The translations under genes were made by a program, and so were the position numbers. The notes beneath the pieces are model-generated. The model did no database searches, had not been told where the DNA came from, and saw nothing but the letters and a program-made list of their open reading frames with translations. Shown one piece after another: positions 11,271 to 22,395 of a DNA stretch of 64,000 nt. This stretch comes from Manihot esculenta (lineage: Eukaryota > Streptophyta > Magnoliopsida > Malpighiales > Euphorbiaceae), in assembly GCF_001659605.2 (NCBI RefSeq), contig NC_035177.2, positions 171,307 to 235,306 on the forward strand, read 5' to 3'. Every line of letters starts with the position of its first letter. Position 1 is the first letter of the stretch.

Positions 11271-12656
11271 TCAAGTAATTGGGGAAGGGAAAAGAGTCCC
11301 AACTGCATTGAGCAAAAAGTGTAGCACTCCTTTTGATTTTGTCATAGCCCATCCTACTTTTTCCATGTACTCATGAAGTAACATGATTAGCTTCTCCTCT
11401 TTCAGATGAGGTGTGCCTCTAGCCCTTATGTTTGTATTTTTGAGATGATTGGGAAGAACTTTGAACTCCAATTCATGTTTCTCTATGGCTAGCTGCAATT
11501 TAGTACTGAATTCAGGCAAAATAAACTCTACCTTATCCGGAGGTTTGGGAAGACATTGATCTGCATGCTCCTTTGGTTTGGGCCATTGGACTACCATTTG
11601 TTCCTCCTGGGCATGGACTGTTTGCATTGGAAGGATGAAAGGAGTTTCAGTTTCCTCCTTCTGCATAGGACCTAACTGAGGTGGAAGACTGATTTGTGTT
11701 GGAAGCTGAAAGGACGCGCCTGAGAGAATTTCAGGTACTCCTTCTTGCTTAAGATTGATCTGCAATGGAAGAATGAAAGGAGTTTCATGCGATGGAAGCT
11801 GAAGAGGTGCAACTAGAAGAGTTGCAGGACTGTCCTGCGGTCCAAGCTGAGGTGGTTCAATTGGAGTTCCTTCTGACTGCGCAAGATTGATCTGAAGAGG
11901 TGCGATTGGCTCTCCTTTGTTCTGCGCGTGTTCGCAGTCCACCTGTTGGATGTAATAGTTAGTTTCTTTCAGTTCTGGCTCTTTTTGGCTCTCTTCATCT
12001 TTTTGGCTAGCCTCCCTGCATGAGTCATTGGTTAGAATATCATCTTTTATATCAAAAACATCTTTGCTCAAACAATCAATGATATTTGAATTATCAACAA
12101 GTTCTATTTGATCCGTTTGTTTGGACAAACAGTATTCTGGTTGTGTCTCTTCAGCAGCTTGTTCTTGTACTTGCCAACTTTCCTCATCATCCTCCACATC
12201 TTGAAGTTCTTGCTCTCTTCTTAACATGAGTGCATTCAATGAGATGGCCATTTGACCCATTTGTTGTTGCATCATTTGCAAGGTCTTCATAACCTCATTA
12301 TTATTATCAGTGTCCATTGGTGGTGCTAGTTGGGCTGGATATCCTTGATAATCTTGGTAGTTGTTAGCCTCATCATAGCCATAGTTCGGTTGGTCTCCCC
12401 AATATGGATTGTATGTGTCATGGTAGGGATCATGTCTTGGCTGTTCATAGAATCCTCCATATGCATGAACTGGTTGATAATTCTCATACAGCTTAGGACA
12501 TTGATCAGTTAGGTGTCCTATTTGCGCACACATCCCACATGGCCGAGGTGGCCAAAATCGTGGAGCCTGTTGAGCTCGGCCTATGACAAGATTTTCCACA
12601 AGAGATGTTAGCTTTGAAATTCGAGAATCAATGGTAGATGTACTTACCTCACCCAT
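11271..12656 (-). CDS. Chimeric gag nucleocapsid/linker protein of element E, unit 1 (461 aa)
   Basis: This is the second intact copy of the 461-residue chimera, with the zinc knuckle at residues 40-53. It differs from the 7007-8392 copy at about two residues noticed on reading (a Ser/Pro after the knuckle in EQ-RHDP, and an Ile/Thr in EE-ETP). The leader from the LTR edge to the start codon is about 143 bases and includes the tRNA-Asp primer site. Because the two units are almost identical, open frames in both do not by themselves prove selection. It could be a recent duplication of one functional copy. Confidence 0.8.
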   Translation of the reverse strand: MGEVSTSTIDSRISKLTSLVENLVIGRAQQAPRFWPPRPCGMCAQIGHLTDQCPKLYENYQPVHAYGGFYEQPRHDPYHDTYNPYWGDQPNYGYDEANNYQDYQGYPAQLAPPMDTDNNNEVMKTLQMMQQQMGQMAISLNALMLRREQELQDVEDDEESWQVQEQAAEETQPEYCLSKQTDQIELVDNSNIIDCLSKDVFDIKDDILTNDSCREASQKDEESQKEPELKETNYYIQQVDCEHAQNKGEPIAPLQINLAQSEGTPIEPPQLGPQDSPATLLVAPLQLPSHETPFILPLQINLKQEGVPEILSGASFQLPTQISLPPQLGPMQKEETETPFILPMQTVHAQEEQMVVQWPKPKEHADQCLPKPPDKVEFILPEFSTKLQLAIEKHELEFKVLPNHLKNTNIRARGTPHLKEEKLIMLLHEYMEKVGWAMTKSKGVLHFLLNAVGTLFPSPIT

Positions 12657-12777
12657 GATTTAGAGATGTTTGGAAGCTTTTTGTGCTCAAATTTTTTTTT
12701 TTTTTTGGAATCTTAAGGAAGAATGTCCTTGAGTGCAGATTTGGCCCTAAAAGAAAAATAAACAAGTTAGATCAATT

Positions 12778-12794
12778 CCCCGGCAACGGCGCCA
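12778..12794 (-). promoter_or_regulatory. Primer binding site, tRNA-Asp type (element E, unit 1)
   Basis: The plus strand reads CCCCGGCAACGGCGCCA, five bases from the 5' LTR of E (minus orientation). Confidence 0.9.
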
Positions 12795-12799
12795 ATTTT

Positions 12800-14503
12800 T
12801 GACTCGCGGTTGTCGAAGCCGGTCAAAAATAACCTTCCTGGTTATCAACAATTTTACAACTGCAGATAGTGGTGAAAGGATCGAATCCACAGAGAATTGA
12901 TTACCTATTTATTTTTCCCAACAAGACCAATAAAATGAACTGAAACAATAATAAATTAAAGATGAGATAAAAGACTGAAAGTGGGATCAAATGAGATAAA
13001 CTGACAACAGAATAAATTGCAATAAAAGTAAAATGGGGGAGTTTGAGATTGATTGTAGTAAACTAATAATGAGAATAATAGAAAGCAAATAATTTAAAAT
13101 AAAAGAGTAAATCAATATGAGGAAAGCCTAGTTGAAGATATGGATCCACTTTGGTTGTTTGGGTTGATCATTGAAACTTAAATTATCTTGATTGGTTCAA
13201 TAATTTAGTTATGGGGGTGGAAGACGCTTCTCACCACCATGTCTCTCCTTATGATTAAATTAATTAGCGAACGTCCTCTAATTAATTACTAATTAACAAA
13301 TTGTCAAGGAACGTCCTTGGGCCGTAGGCATCAAAACAATTGTCAATTGCATAAAGAAATAGAGAGATCCAATCCTAGCTACCCAAACGTATGGAGATAA
13401 CGCTAGATCATGCAATTCCTTGGTTTTTACGCCAAGTGTTCTAAGGTCAGAATATTTCCAGCAATTACGGACTAAAAATAATCCCAACTAACAATCAATT
13501 AACTTTGAAATTAAAATCAAGTGGCCAATTTGATCAAAACAACACAGTAATCATGTAATTAAAGCATCAATTGCATAAATATTGAATAAAACCAAAGACA
13601 ATAATTTATGTTCAGATCTCACAACCCATTAAACAACCATAGTTTCAACCAATCCTCAACTAGATGAAAAATCAGCCACTCATTGACCGAATTGAAAACA
13701 GAAAAATAAAAGAAAAAAAAGAAAAAGGAAAAGAGAGAACCGATGGAGCGCAGAGGCCGGCGGAAATCGCCGAACAGGAGAGATTGTGTCTTTTCTGTCT
13801 GTGAAAAGCTCTTTAAATAGAGCTGGAGAGACGCCCTATTCAGGAAAATTGCTCGCGGTCATGTGCGAGCGTAGATCAGGTGCGGTGATGTGCTGAACGG
13901 GCGAGTGGACGTGCGGAGCCTGGAGTGCGCGATCTGTGGTCCACGTGAGGAAATGGCCTTGGTCCATGTGAGGGGGTGAGCAGGCTGTTTGGCCCTTTGG
14001 CGTGAGTGACGAGATGCACCGGTCCACGTGTGGGTGTTGATGAAGCGGTCCATTGCAGAGAGCTTTGGTTTGGGGGCCATGTGCAGATTAGTCCATGTGA
14101 AGAGTTGATGAAGCCTAGGCGGGCCCATGTGCAAGTGGTTTGGTGCTGGCCACATGTGCACGTTTTGATGAAGAGAATTGGTCCATCTGCGCGTGTGGGC
14201 TTGATTCACGTGGAGAGAGCGGTGAAGCGCGGGTCTGTTGCGCGTGAATGCTTCGGGAATGGGCCATGGTGAATGCGCGCAGAGTGGGCCGTCCAAGCTT
14301 TGGCGGAATGGGCCGTCCGTGTCCTCTTGTGCGAGCCCAATTATTTCTTGGCTCCAAATAATGCGGTTTTAGGAGGATTTTCTCCAAATTATCCTTTTAC
14401 ACCATTTTCTGCAAAATAATATTAAAAGCAATAAATTAAGCAGAAATCATGTAAATATTTATCAATAATATTAATATAAAATGGACTAATTTATGCTCTA
14501 TCA
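12800..14503 (-). repeat. 5' LTR of element E (element orientation)
   Basis: It is 1704 bases and ends at 14503, followed by the target duplication AGGTT (14504-14508), after which D's LTR resumes. Confidence 0.93.
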
Positions 14504-14508
14504 AGGTT

Positions 14509-16831
14509 CGGCTTCCGAAACGTCACGTTAGGCCGCTGAACGTTGCATGGTTTTGCATGCAGTTTCGGCAGCCAAAGGAAAGGCGGTTGGCCACCTATTT
14601 AAGCCCCTTTGACCGGCCATGGAGGGAGCTGGAAGCTCTCTTTGTGGTCAAGGTGGGGTTTAGGTTCTCCTTGGATGTTTTCATGGTGTTTTCCTCAAAT
14701 CTTGCAAGGTTTTCATGAGTTTTTAGTTGGTTTTGAAGGTTTTGAGTAAAAAGAGCAAGTTGTGGAGCTTGAAGCTTGAGGAGCTTGGTTTCTCCATGTT
14801 TTGAAGCTAGGATCACACCAGCCAAGAGGTAAGTATTGATCCTTGTGTTTTATAGTGTTTTAAGCAAGTTTTATGGAGGGAAAGGGAAGAGTTGCATGGT
14901 TAGGTGTAAAAGGATGTTTTTGAGGGTTTTTATGCATGAGTATGTTTATGTGTTATGGGTGTTGTTTGTTGGGGTTTTTAGGTAGTTTTGGACCCCTTTG
15001 TGCATATATTTGAGTATATGCTTGCTATGTGTGTTGAGATGTATGTTTGAGCAAGTTTGGGGGAAGTTGTGCTTGAGGTGAGCAAGGTTCTGCCTAATTG
15101 GAGAACCCAGCTTCGGCCGCCGAAGGAGGGTTCGGCCGCCGAACGTGTTGAGGAGGTGGTTTCGGCTGCCTACATCTGCCCCCGAAGGATTGGACTTTCG
15201 TCTCTAGAGGGGAGGTTCGGCCGCCGAAGGTGCCGCTGAAGGTTAGAGACTTTCGTCTCTGGAGTGTGTTTTGGCCCCCGAACCTTGCCCCGAAGGCTTC
15301 GGCCGCTGAAAGAAGAACTTCGGCCGCCGAAAGTAGGCGAGTTTCGTCTCTGGAGAGCACATTCGGCCGCCGAACCTGCCGCCGAAAGTGTCCTGTCCAG
15401 CCTTCTTTTGCATGCTTTGTGTGATTGTTCTAGGATCTTTTAGGGGTTCTTTGGGGTGTTGTTTTAGAGTTGTTTATGAGATGTTTAGAGTGTTATTGGC
15501 ACCTCATATGAGTCCACCTGTGTAGGATCGGATCTGAGGCGAGGTGTTTAGCTCCAGTGTGAGAGTTGGCCCAGAGTTAACTACAGCTTGGCTTCAGGTG
15601 AGTAGAACTAACTATGCATGTTTTAAAGTTAATATTTACAGAGTATGACAGTATGAGCATGAGACACGCATCATGGATGCCATGTGATACTAGGTTGTAT
15701 TGCATTAGAAATCACGAAGATGCTGCATTGCATTATTATTGTTGATGGGATGGACCAAGGCGATCTCAGTAGCCCGCTACCTATTATGGCTAGATAAGAC
15801 CTTTGGGAGCTCCGCAGTTAGGGGCCGGGCTCTAGTACATGTAGTGACCTGGGAGTCCGTAGGGACCGGGCACCGACAGAGGGAGTTCTGGGATCATGTC
15901 TAATCCGAGATGTGAGATGTTTGTGCTGTGACACATTCCATGAAAGCATATAATGAATGAACTGGTTTATGGTTTCTACTCACTGGGCTCTAGTAGCTCA
16001 CCCCATTCCCTTAACCCCAGTTTTGCAGGGCCAGAGGTCAGCAGAGTGAGCTATGGGAAAAGCAGAGTGAGCATGGGTTGCCGTGTTTGGCTGTACTAGC
16101 ATAGCTAGGTTTTGATACAGTGGCATGTAAAGAAGATTAATGTATATATTTATGCAAGATGATGTAAAGAGCCAAGGATGAGATGTTATAGATGTTATGT
16201 TATACTTGTTTGTATGCTTGCTGTATAGTATAGTAGTGGACATGATGAATGGATATAATGTTTTAGCATGATGTATATACAGGCTATGAATGGAAAGAGC
16301 ATGTTGTAAAGAGAGAGAGTATAATGCGATAATGTCTAGAGTTGTGCTTTGCCCAGTGTTTGCTTAATCCCTAGTGTATGTATGTATCCTGTTTTACGTT
16401 TCTTGATGAGAAATGTGTCAAGCTAGGCTTAACATATGCTGTGTCTATAAAACTCCAGTGATCAGGGAAGAAAGGGTATAAAACCCCTTGACCCATTTGA
16501 GAGGGAAGAAAGGGTAAATCCCTTGACCCAAAACAGAAACCAAGGCTAGCCTGTAATATGCGAACTCTAAGAGTGGGTTCTATGTTTTCAGCTTAGTAGT
16601 AGATCACTGGTGTAGGCCTTTACGGCTGTGGTTTTAAGGTTAAGCCTAGTAGTTTTTTAGAAAAAAGTTTTAAAAGCTAGCGTTCTAGTTGGATCATGTA
16701 TGGGATTAATCAGGTACACAGAGTTCAGTAGCAGGCTTGCTACGGGTCTAGGCGGCCTTAAGCCGATCTGGATCCTATTGCCGAGCAGTTTGGAGCCGTT
16801 ACAGAGGGGTATCGGTTTCTGGGCTGTTACA
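14509..16831 (+). repeat. 5' LTR of element D, remainder
   Basis: It continues D's LTR after the E insertion and ends GGGCTGTTACA. It contains TATTTAA (14596-14602), donor-like AGGTAAGT near 14828, many GCC-type 13-mers (15110-15390), CAGGTGAGT near 15597, TTTTGCAGG near 16022, and two TATAAAA strings (16445 and 16477). No credible ORF. Confidence 0.92.
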
Positions 16832-16833
16832 GA

Positions 16834-16845
16834 TGGTATCAGAGC
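16834..16845 (+). promoter_or_regulatory. Primer binding site, initiator tRNA-Met type (element D)
   Basis: TGGTATCAGAGC lies two bases after the LTR end, the standard plant initiator-Met primer site. Confidence 0.93.
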
Positions 16846-17331
16846 ATAGGGCCTCATAAGTACGGTGTGTTGAGCATTTTTGTTCAGGGATTAGAGTATC
16901 CCACATCGGAAAGAGGTTGGTTTAGAGATAGTGTTAGAGGTTTTAGGAGGGCAAGCACAATAAGAAAGATCGAGAGAAAGATCATGTCCACTAGGATAGG
17001 ATGAGGAGTCAGGTCTTGCTTGATGATGTGTAATGCCATGTTTGATGCATGTGCATTTCTGTTGGTATTATGGATGTTGACTGATCCCTTAGTCCTCGAT
17101 ATGCTATGTTATGATATAAGATGAGTTGAGATACCAGGTATGGCCTTTGACACAGTTGGTCATGACATGTTATGCTAGATTGCGGGCTTTTGGTGGCAGG
17201 ATCATCCATGATATATATGTGTTAAAGTTCATGTGACATGGACCCTATGGTCGGCTGCTTCTCGTGTGTTTTGTGTTTTGTTCACATGATGGGAAGCTGA
17301 TGTGTGCCTGTTGTGTTTCAGAAGAGTGCTG
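16846..17331 (+). other. Leader of element D
   Basis: Untranslated leader between primer site and the short ORF. It ends with a strong acceptor-like stretch (CCTGTTGTGTTTCAG, AG ending at 17321) ten bases before the ORF's likely ATG. No gene seen. Confidence 0.65.
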
Positions 17332-17943
17332 ATGCAAGGTGCTAGTCAGTTTGTGGAGTCAGATCCATCTGAGTGGGAAGGTACGGAGATAAGCAAAGAA
17401 GGACTGGAGCAAGAAAGAGTGTCTAAAGGCAGCATGAGAGAAGGGAGGATGGATGTGCCCAAGAGGGATGTAGGTGTGCAAGTGAATATGGATGAAGAGA
17501 GTATGGGAAAGTCGGAAGATGATGCGCAGACGAAGGATGCCAAGATCTCAAGTTCAGGAGAAGTTGAGCCCTCCATTCTGAGCACAGCGGCGAAAAGTGA
17601 GAGAAAGAAGGTTAGAGGCCTTCGAAAGTCGAAGAAGGGCAAGTTTTGGCAGAGACCTGGTGGTGGCTCGAGTTCTGGCTCAGGCCCTCCAAGATGTTTG
17701 ACGTGCGGAAGGTTACATCGTGGACCTTGTCGGAAGGGTACAACGGCATGTTTCACGTGTGGACAAGAAGGGCACTTTGCGCGTGACTGTCCTACTGTGC
17801 CCAGGGTGGTACAAGCCCAGCGGTTAGCTACCAGGAATGTAGGTCAGGCCAGTCACCAAGGATGTAGAGGAGCAGACACAGCGGACCTAGTGATGCCAGG
17901 TATGCTCACTTGTTCCTGTTCTGTTGTTTTGTGTGAGCTCTAG
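17332..17943 (+). CDS. Short nucleocapsid-type (mini-gag) ORF of element D
   Basis: About 203 residues from the ATG at 17332, which follows an acceptor-like site; an in-frame ATG at 17302 is also open. It has a charged N-terminal half with GVQVNMDEE, a basic stretch (KSERKKVRGLRKSKKGKFW), then two knuckles: CLTCGRLHRGPC (CX2CX3HX3C) and [14 protein letters not shown] (CX2CX4HX4C). The capsid domain of normal gag is absent. Element G encodes a clear homologue at 31178-31759. Homology to G stops at CCAGGTATGCTC (17896-17907), which contains a splice-donor consensus (CAG|GTATGC), so the last residues may be intronic read-through. Probable role: RNA binding or packaging. That is inferred. Confidence 0.7.
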   Translation: MQGASQFVESDPSEWEGTEISKEGLEQERVSKGSMREGRMDVPKRDVGVQVNMDEESMGKSEDDAQTKDAKISSSGEVEPSILSTAAKSERKKVRGLRKSKKGKFWQRPGGGSSSGSGPPRCLTCGRLHRGPCRKGTTACFTCGQEGHFARDCPTVPRVVQAQRLATRNVGQASHQGCRGADTADLVMPGMLTCSCSVVLCEL

Positions 17944-18933
17944 TGCTTTTTTTTTTCGTTAGTCGCTCTAGGAGCTTTGAGCGGTTGAGTTGATAGCTTC
18001 TCGGCTTAGCGTGTTCTCTTTGGGTTAGTTAGACCCAGGTAGGATTCATCTCTGGCAAAGGGTCAGTCCAGTGTCCTTGAGAGTCGATACCTTCCACTCG
18101 ACTTGACGGTCCGAGACTTAAGTGTCTGGATGTCATTCGGGGGATGGTTTGGGTTTCTCTTTATGATGCTGGGGTTACCTGCGTCTGCAGCGCAAGGTAG
18201 TCAAGAGCGGAGTTCAGGATGAATCTGAGATAGGTGACAGAGGGGACCGAATAGAATGCCTAGAGGTTTGATGTCAGCTGTCAGGCTCGTAGGGTGTTTT
18301 AGGAGTAGTTGATAGAGAGTGGTTAGATGTGTTCGTAGGCTAGTGTTAGGTTTACCATCAGACAGGGAGGTAGAGTTGGTAGAGAAGTAGTACTTGGTAC
18401 CATAACCATTTCTATCTTTCGCATGATGGCACCTGTGGAGGTGTGAGAGTGATGAAGAGAGCGTAGGAGTAGTGGAGTGCTAGCTAGACAAGGATAAATG
18501 GTCCAGTGCGATGGGAGTGCGATGGGAGTGTGATGTGAGCAAAGAAGGATGAATCTGTGAGTCTAGGATGGGATAGAGGAAGAAGAGGAAGAGGAGAGCA
18601 AAGAAGAGGAAGAGCAGAGAAGGAGAAAAAAGAAAAGGATCAGAGGAGCGCAGCAGAAGCCTATTGCGAGTTAAAGAAGAAGCCAGTCCTATAGAAATGA
18701 AGAGAGAAGGGCAAGGATTAGAGTGTGCAGCAGCAGTTAGTGTCAATGTGAAGTGAGGTTTTTGAGGAACCAGAGAGTGAGATGTGCAGTGAGAGTAGAT
18801 CAGGAACCCATAGGTTAAGAAACGAAGGAATAAGGAGTAAGGAACAGAGTTTAGGAGGCCCAGGAGTTCTCTCTTGGCAAGAGAGAGTAGTGTTCGACCT
18901 TGCTAGTTTGCTTGTTTACCTGTTTGTTGTTTT
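17944..18933 (+). pseudogene. Eroded protease to early-RT remnant of element D
   Basis: No ORF survives, but order and wording match the A/C pol. Near 18085-18150 the DNA resembles the protease segment ending DVILGMDW. Near 18255-18320 it resembles the [15 protein letters not shown] segment. Near 18360-18440 it resembles [19 protein letters not shown]...YRMAP. Similarity then stops. What follows (18440-18900) is purine-rich sequence with no recognised domain. The rest of RT, RNase H and integrase is missing. Confidence 0.7.
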
Positions 18934-18970
18934 AACATTCGGGGACGAATGTTTTATAAGGGGGGTAGAT
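18934..18970 (+). promoter_or_regulatory. Hairpin and polypurine tract of element D
   Basis: AACATTCG-GGGA-CGAATGTT (8-bp arms, loop GGGA) is followed by AAGGGGGGTAGAT and the 3' LTR at 18971. The purine run is the expected plus-strand primer. Confidence 0.82.
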
Positions 18971-21516
18971 TGTAATACCCGGCTCGTTCAGGCATCGGAA
19001 TTCCTACCGTCCGGTGGAATCTCGGATGTCGGATTCGTGTTGCGGGGTTTTCTCAAGGTTTTCTAACATGTTTTTGTAAGTGTTTTATGGTTTTGAAAGG
19101 AAAGGGAATGAGTTTTGCAGAGAAAAGACCAAGGAGGCAAAATGCAGGTTCGGCCGCCGAAGGGAAAGTTCTGCTGCCGAAAGTGTTATAGGTTCGGCTT
19201 CCGAAATGTCACGTTAGGCCGCCGAACGTTGCATGGTTTTGCATGCAGTTTCGGCAGCCGAAGGAAAGGCGGTTGGCCACCTATTTAAGTCCCTTTGACC
19301 GGCCATGGAGGGAGCTGGAAGCTCTCTTTGTGGTCAAGGTGGGGTTTAGGTTCTCCTTGGATGTTTTCATGGTGTTTTCCTCAAATCTTGCAAGGTTTTC
19401 ATGAGTTTTTAGTTGGTTTTGAAGGTTTTGAGTAAAAAGAGCAAGTTGTGGAGCTTGAAGCATGAGGAGCTTGGTTTCTCCATGTTTTGAAGCTAGGATC
19501 ACACCAGCCAAGAGGTAAGTGTTGATCCTTGTGTTTTATAGTGTTTTAAGCAAGTTTTATGGAGGGAAAGGGAAGAGTTGCATGGTTAGGTGTAAAAGGA
19601 TGTTTTTGAGGGTTTTTATGCATGAGTATGTTTATGTGTTATGGGTGTTGTTTGTTGGGGTTTTTAGGTAGTTTTGGACCCCTTTGTGCATATATTTGAG
19701 TATATGCTTGCTATGTGTGTTGAGATGTATGTTTGAGCAAGTTTGGGGGAAGTTGTGCTTGAGGTGAGCAAGGTTCTGCCTAACTGGAGAACCCAGCTTC
19801 GGCCGCCGAAGGAGGGTTCGGCCGCCGAACGTGTTGAGGAGGTGGTTTTGGCTGCCTACATCTGCCCCCGAAGGATTGGACTTTCGTCTCTAGAGGGGAG
19901 GTTCGGCCACCGAAGGTGCCGCCGAAGGTTAGAGACTTTCATCTCTAGAGTGTGTTTTGGCCCCCGAACCTTGCCCCGAAGGCTTCGGCCGCCGAAAGAA
20001 GAACTTCGGCCGCCGAAAGTAGGCGAGTTTCGTCTCTGGAGAGGACATTCGGCTGCCAAACCTGCCGCCGAAAGTGTCCTGTCCAGCCTTCTTTTGCATG
20101 CTTTGTGTGATTGTTCTAGGATCTTTTAGGGGTTCTTTGGGGTGTTGTTTTAGAGTTGTTTATGAGATGTTTAGAGTGTTATTGGCACCTCATGTGAGTC
20201 CACCTGTGTAGGATCGGATATGAGGCGAGGTGTTTAGCTCCAGTGTGAGAGTTGGCCCAGAGTTAACTACAGCTTGGCTTCAGGTGAGTAGAACTAACTA
20301 TGCATGTTTTAAAGTTAATATTTACAGAGTATGACAGTATGAGCATGAGACACGCATCATGGATGCCATGTGATACTAGGTTGTATTGCATTAGAAATCA
20401 CGAAGATGCTGCATTGCATTATTATTGTTGATGGGATGGACCAAGGAGATCTCAGTAGCCCGCTACCTATTATGGCTAGATAAGACCTTTGGGAGCTCCG
20501 CAGTTAGGGGCCGGGCTCTAGTACATATAGTGACCTGGGAGTCCGTAGGGACCGGGCACCGACAGAGGGAGTTATGGGATTATGTCTAATCCGAGATGTG
20601 AGACGTTTGTGCTGTGACACATTCCATGAAAGCATATAATGAATGAACTGGTTTATGGTTTCTACTCACTGGGCTCTAGTAGCTCACCCCATTCCCTTAA
20701 CCCCAGTTTTGCAGGGCCAGAGGTCAGCAGAGTGAGCTATGGGAAAAGCAGAGTGAGCATGGGTTGCCGTGTTTAGCTGTACTAGCATAGCTAGGTTTTG
20801 ATACAGTGGCATGTAAAGAAGATTGATGTATATATTTATGCAAGATGATGTAAAGAGCTAAGGATGAGATGTTATAGATGTTATGTTATACTTGTTTGTA
20901 TGCTTACTGTATAGTATAGTAGTGGACATGATGAATGGATATAATATTTTAGCATGATATATATACAGGCTATGAATGGAAAGAGCATGTTGTAAAGAGA
21001 GAGAGTATAATGCGATAATGTCTAGAGTTGTGCTTTGCCCAGTGTTTGCTTAATTCCTAGTGTATGTATGTATCCTGTTTTACGTTTCTTGATGAGAAAT
21101 GTGTCAAGCTAGGCTTAACATATGCTGTGTTTATAAAACTCCAGTGATCAGGGAAGAAAGGGTATAAAACCCCTTGACCCATTTGAGAGGGAAGAAAGGG
21201 TAAATCCCTTGACCCAAAACAGAAACCAAGGCTAGCCTGTAATATGCGAACTCTAAGAGTGGGTTCTATGTTTTCAGCTTAGTAGTAGATCACTGGTGTA
21301 GGCCTTTACGGCTGTGGTTTTAAGGTTAGGCCTAGTAGTTTTTCAGAAAAAGTTTTAAAAGCTAGCGTTCTAGTTGGATCATGTATGGGATTAATCAGGT
21401 ACACAGAGTTCAGTAGCAGGCTTGCTACGGGTCTAGGCGGCCTTAAGCCGATCTGGATCCTAACGCCGAGCAGTTTGGAGCCGTTAAAGAGGGGTATCGG
21501 TTTCCGGGCTGTTACA
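18971..21516 (+). repeat. 3' LTR of element D
   Basis: It is 2546 bases, TGTAATACCCGGCTCG to CTGTTACA. It differs from the split 5' LTR at scattered sites (for example the first 30 bases and the 19190-19250 GCC repeats), so D is older than H or G. TATTTAA at 19282-19288 is a candidate TATA box. Splice-like signals: AG|GTAAGT at 19514/19515, CTGTGTAG ending 20211, CAG|GTGAGT at 20283/20284, TTTTGCAG ending 20714. Confidence 0.93.
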
Positions 21517-21521
21517 ACGGC

Positions 21522-22170
21522 CTGGCACGGTTTACTGGGACTATGTGGTGACAGGTTTACTCTTGATGTGGATTGTCTGTGTTATGATGCATTCCATCAG
21601 ATCATATTTTAATGAATTGTTTTACTGTTCTACTCACTGGGCTATAGAGCTCATCCCACTCCCTTAATCCCAGTTTTGCAGGATTCAGTGTACAGTGTAC
21701 AGGGGAAGACCAGAAGAGTATCAGAAAAAGAGAAGGGTTATGTAATAGCTTAGAGTGGACATGTAATATTAAAGAGAGGTATTAGTTGTGTATTCAGTTA
21801 GACTTGTGCTTGCCTTAGTGGTTTGTGTTGTAAATCTTTTGTTATGTACATGATCTGTATATGTATATGTTTTACAGAGTATGTGAAAAACCAGGCTTAA
21901 CAGGTATGAGATAACCCATCTAGAGCAAGCTCTAGTCAGGGGTACAGGGTACAGAGTACAAGGTACAGAGTACAGAGTACTGAGTACAGTGATAGTGCAT
22001 GCACAGGTTAAGCCTTGGTTCAGAAAAGAGTTTTATTTTCACATAAAATGTATGATCATGTATGAGATTTACAGGTACACAGAGGGTATAGCAGGCTTGC
22101 TACGGGTTCTGGCGGCCTTAAGCCGACCTGAATCCTAGCGCCGGTGACGGTCCGTTTTGGGGTCGTTACA
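21522..22170 (+). repeat. 5' LTR of element A, right part
   Basis: It resumes A's LTR after the D insertion and ends GGGGTCGTTACA. It includes the hairpin CTAGAGC-AA-GCTCTAG (21920-21935) and a run of GTACAGAGTACAG-type microrepeats (21945-21985). Confidence 0.93.
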
Positions 22171-22173
22171 GAT

Positions 22174-22185
22174 TGGTATCAGAGC
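22174..22185 (+). promoter_or_regulatory. Primer binding site, initiator tRNA-Met type (element A)
   Basis: TGGTATCAGAGC lies three bases after the LTR end at 22170. Confidence 0.93.
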
Positions 22186-22395
22186 CCTAGGTTCATATGA
22201 TCGGACCTATAGAGAGAGTGTCGGGCTCATAGAGATTACAGTTGGTCAAGCACAATAGGAAGTCATGTCCACTAGGATAGGATGATGAGTCCTGTCTTTT
22301 TGATGCTATGAAATGCATATGCATGTGTATTATGATTGAGATATATGTTTATGTGCTGATATGCTTTAGTATGTGTTGTTTTTCAAAGAGTTAAA

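Larger units (their letters stand above)
4290..14503 (-). mobile_element. Element E: tandem Athila-like LTR retrotransposon (LTR-int-LTR-int-LTR)
   Basis: On the minus strand three LTRs (14503-12800, 10256-8553, 5992-4290; 1704, 1704 and 1703 bases) separate two nearly identical internal regions (12799-10257 and 8552-5993). One 5-bp duplication, AGGTT, flanks the whole block, so it inserted once and then gained a unit, or inserted already doubled. The primer site matches tRNA-Asp and the polypurine tract reads GTGTGGGGGTATT, as in Athila elements. Each unit codes only for a 461-residue gag/linker chimera. There is no protease, RT, RNase H or integrase, so it is non-autonomous. Sequence similarity to element H in LTR and 3' UTR makes them relatives. 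Confidence 0.93.
4066..21516 (+). mobile_element. Element D: non-autonomous Tekay-like LTR retrotransposon
   Basis: The element is flanked by ACGGC (4061-4065 and 21517-21521). It has two LTRs of about 2.55 kb: the left is split by element E (4066-4289 plus 14509-16831, about 2547 bases) and the right is 18971-21516 (2546 bases). The ends TGTAATACCC...GTTACA and the initiator-Met primer site match the autonomous A/C family. The internal region (16832-18970) is only about 2.1 kb. It carries one short nucleocapsid-type ORF and eroded protease/RT sequence, so transposition would need proteins from another element. D is older than E because E sits in its LTR. Confidence 0.93.

Noticed and set aside
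16445..16483. Two TATAAAA strings as the D promoter
   Set aside because: They lie about 0.35 kb from the LTR 3' end, where a start site would leave almost no R/U5 region. The TATTTAA at 14596 is better placed.
18480..18746. 88-codon minus ORF rich in Leu/Phe/Ser
   Set aside because: It is antisense to a purine-rich degenerate stretch of element D. It is low complexity with no homologue in element G.
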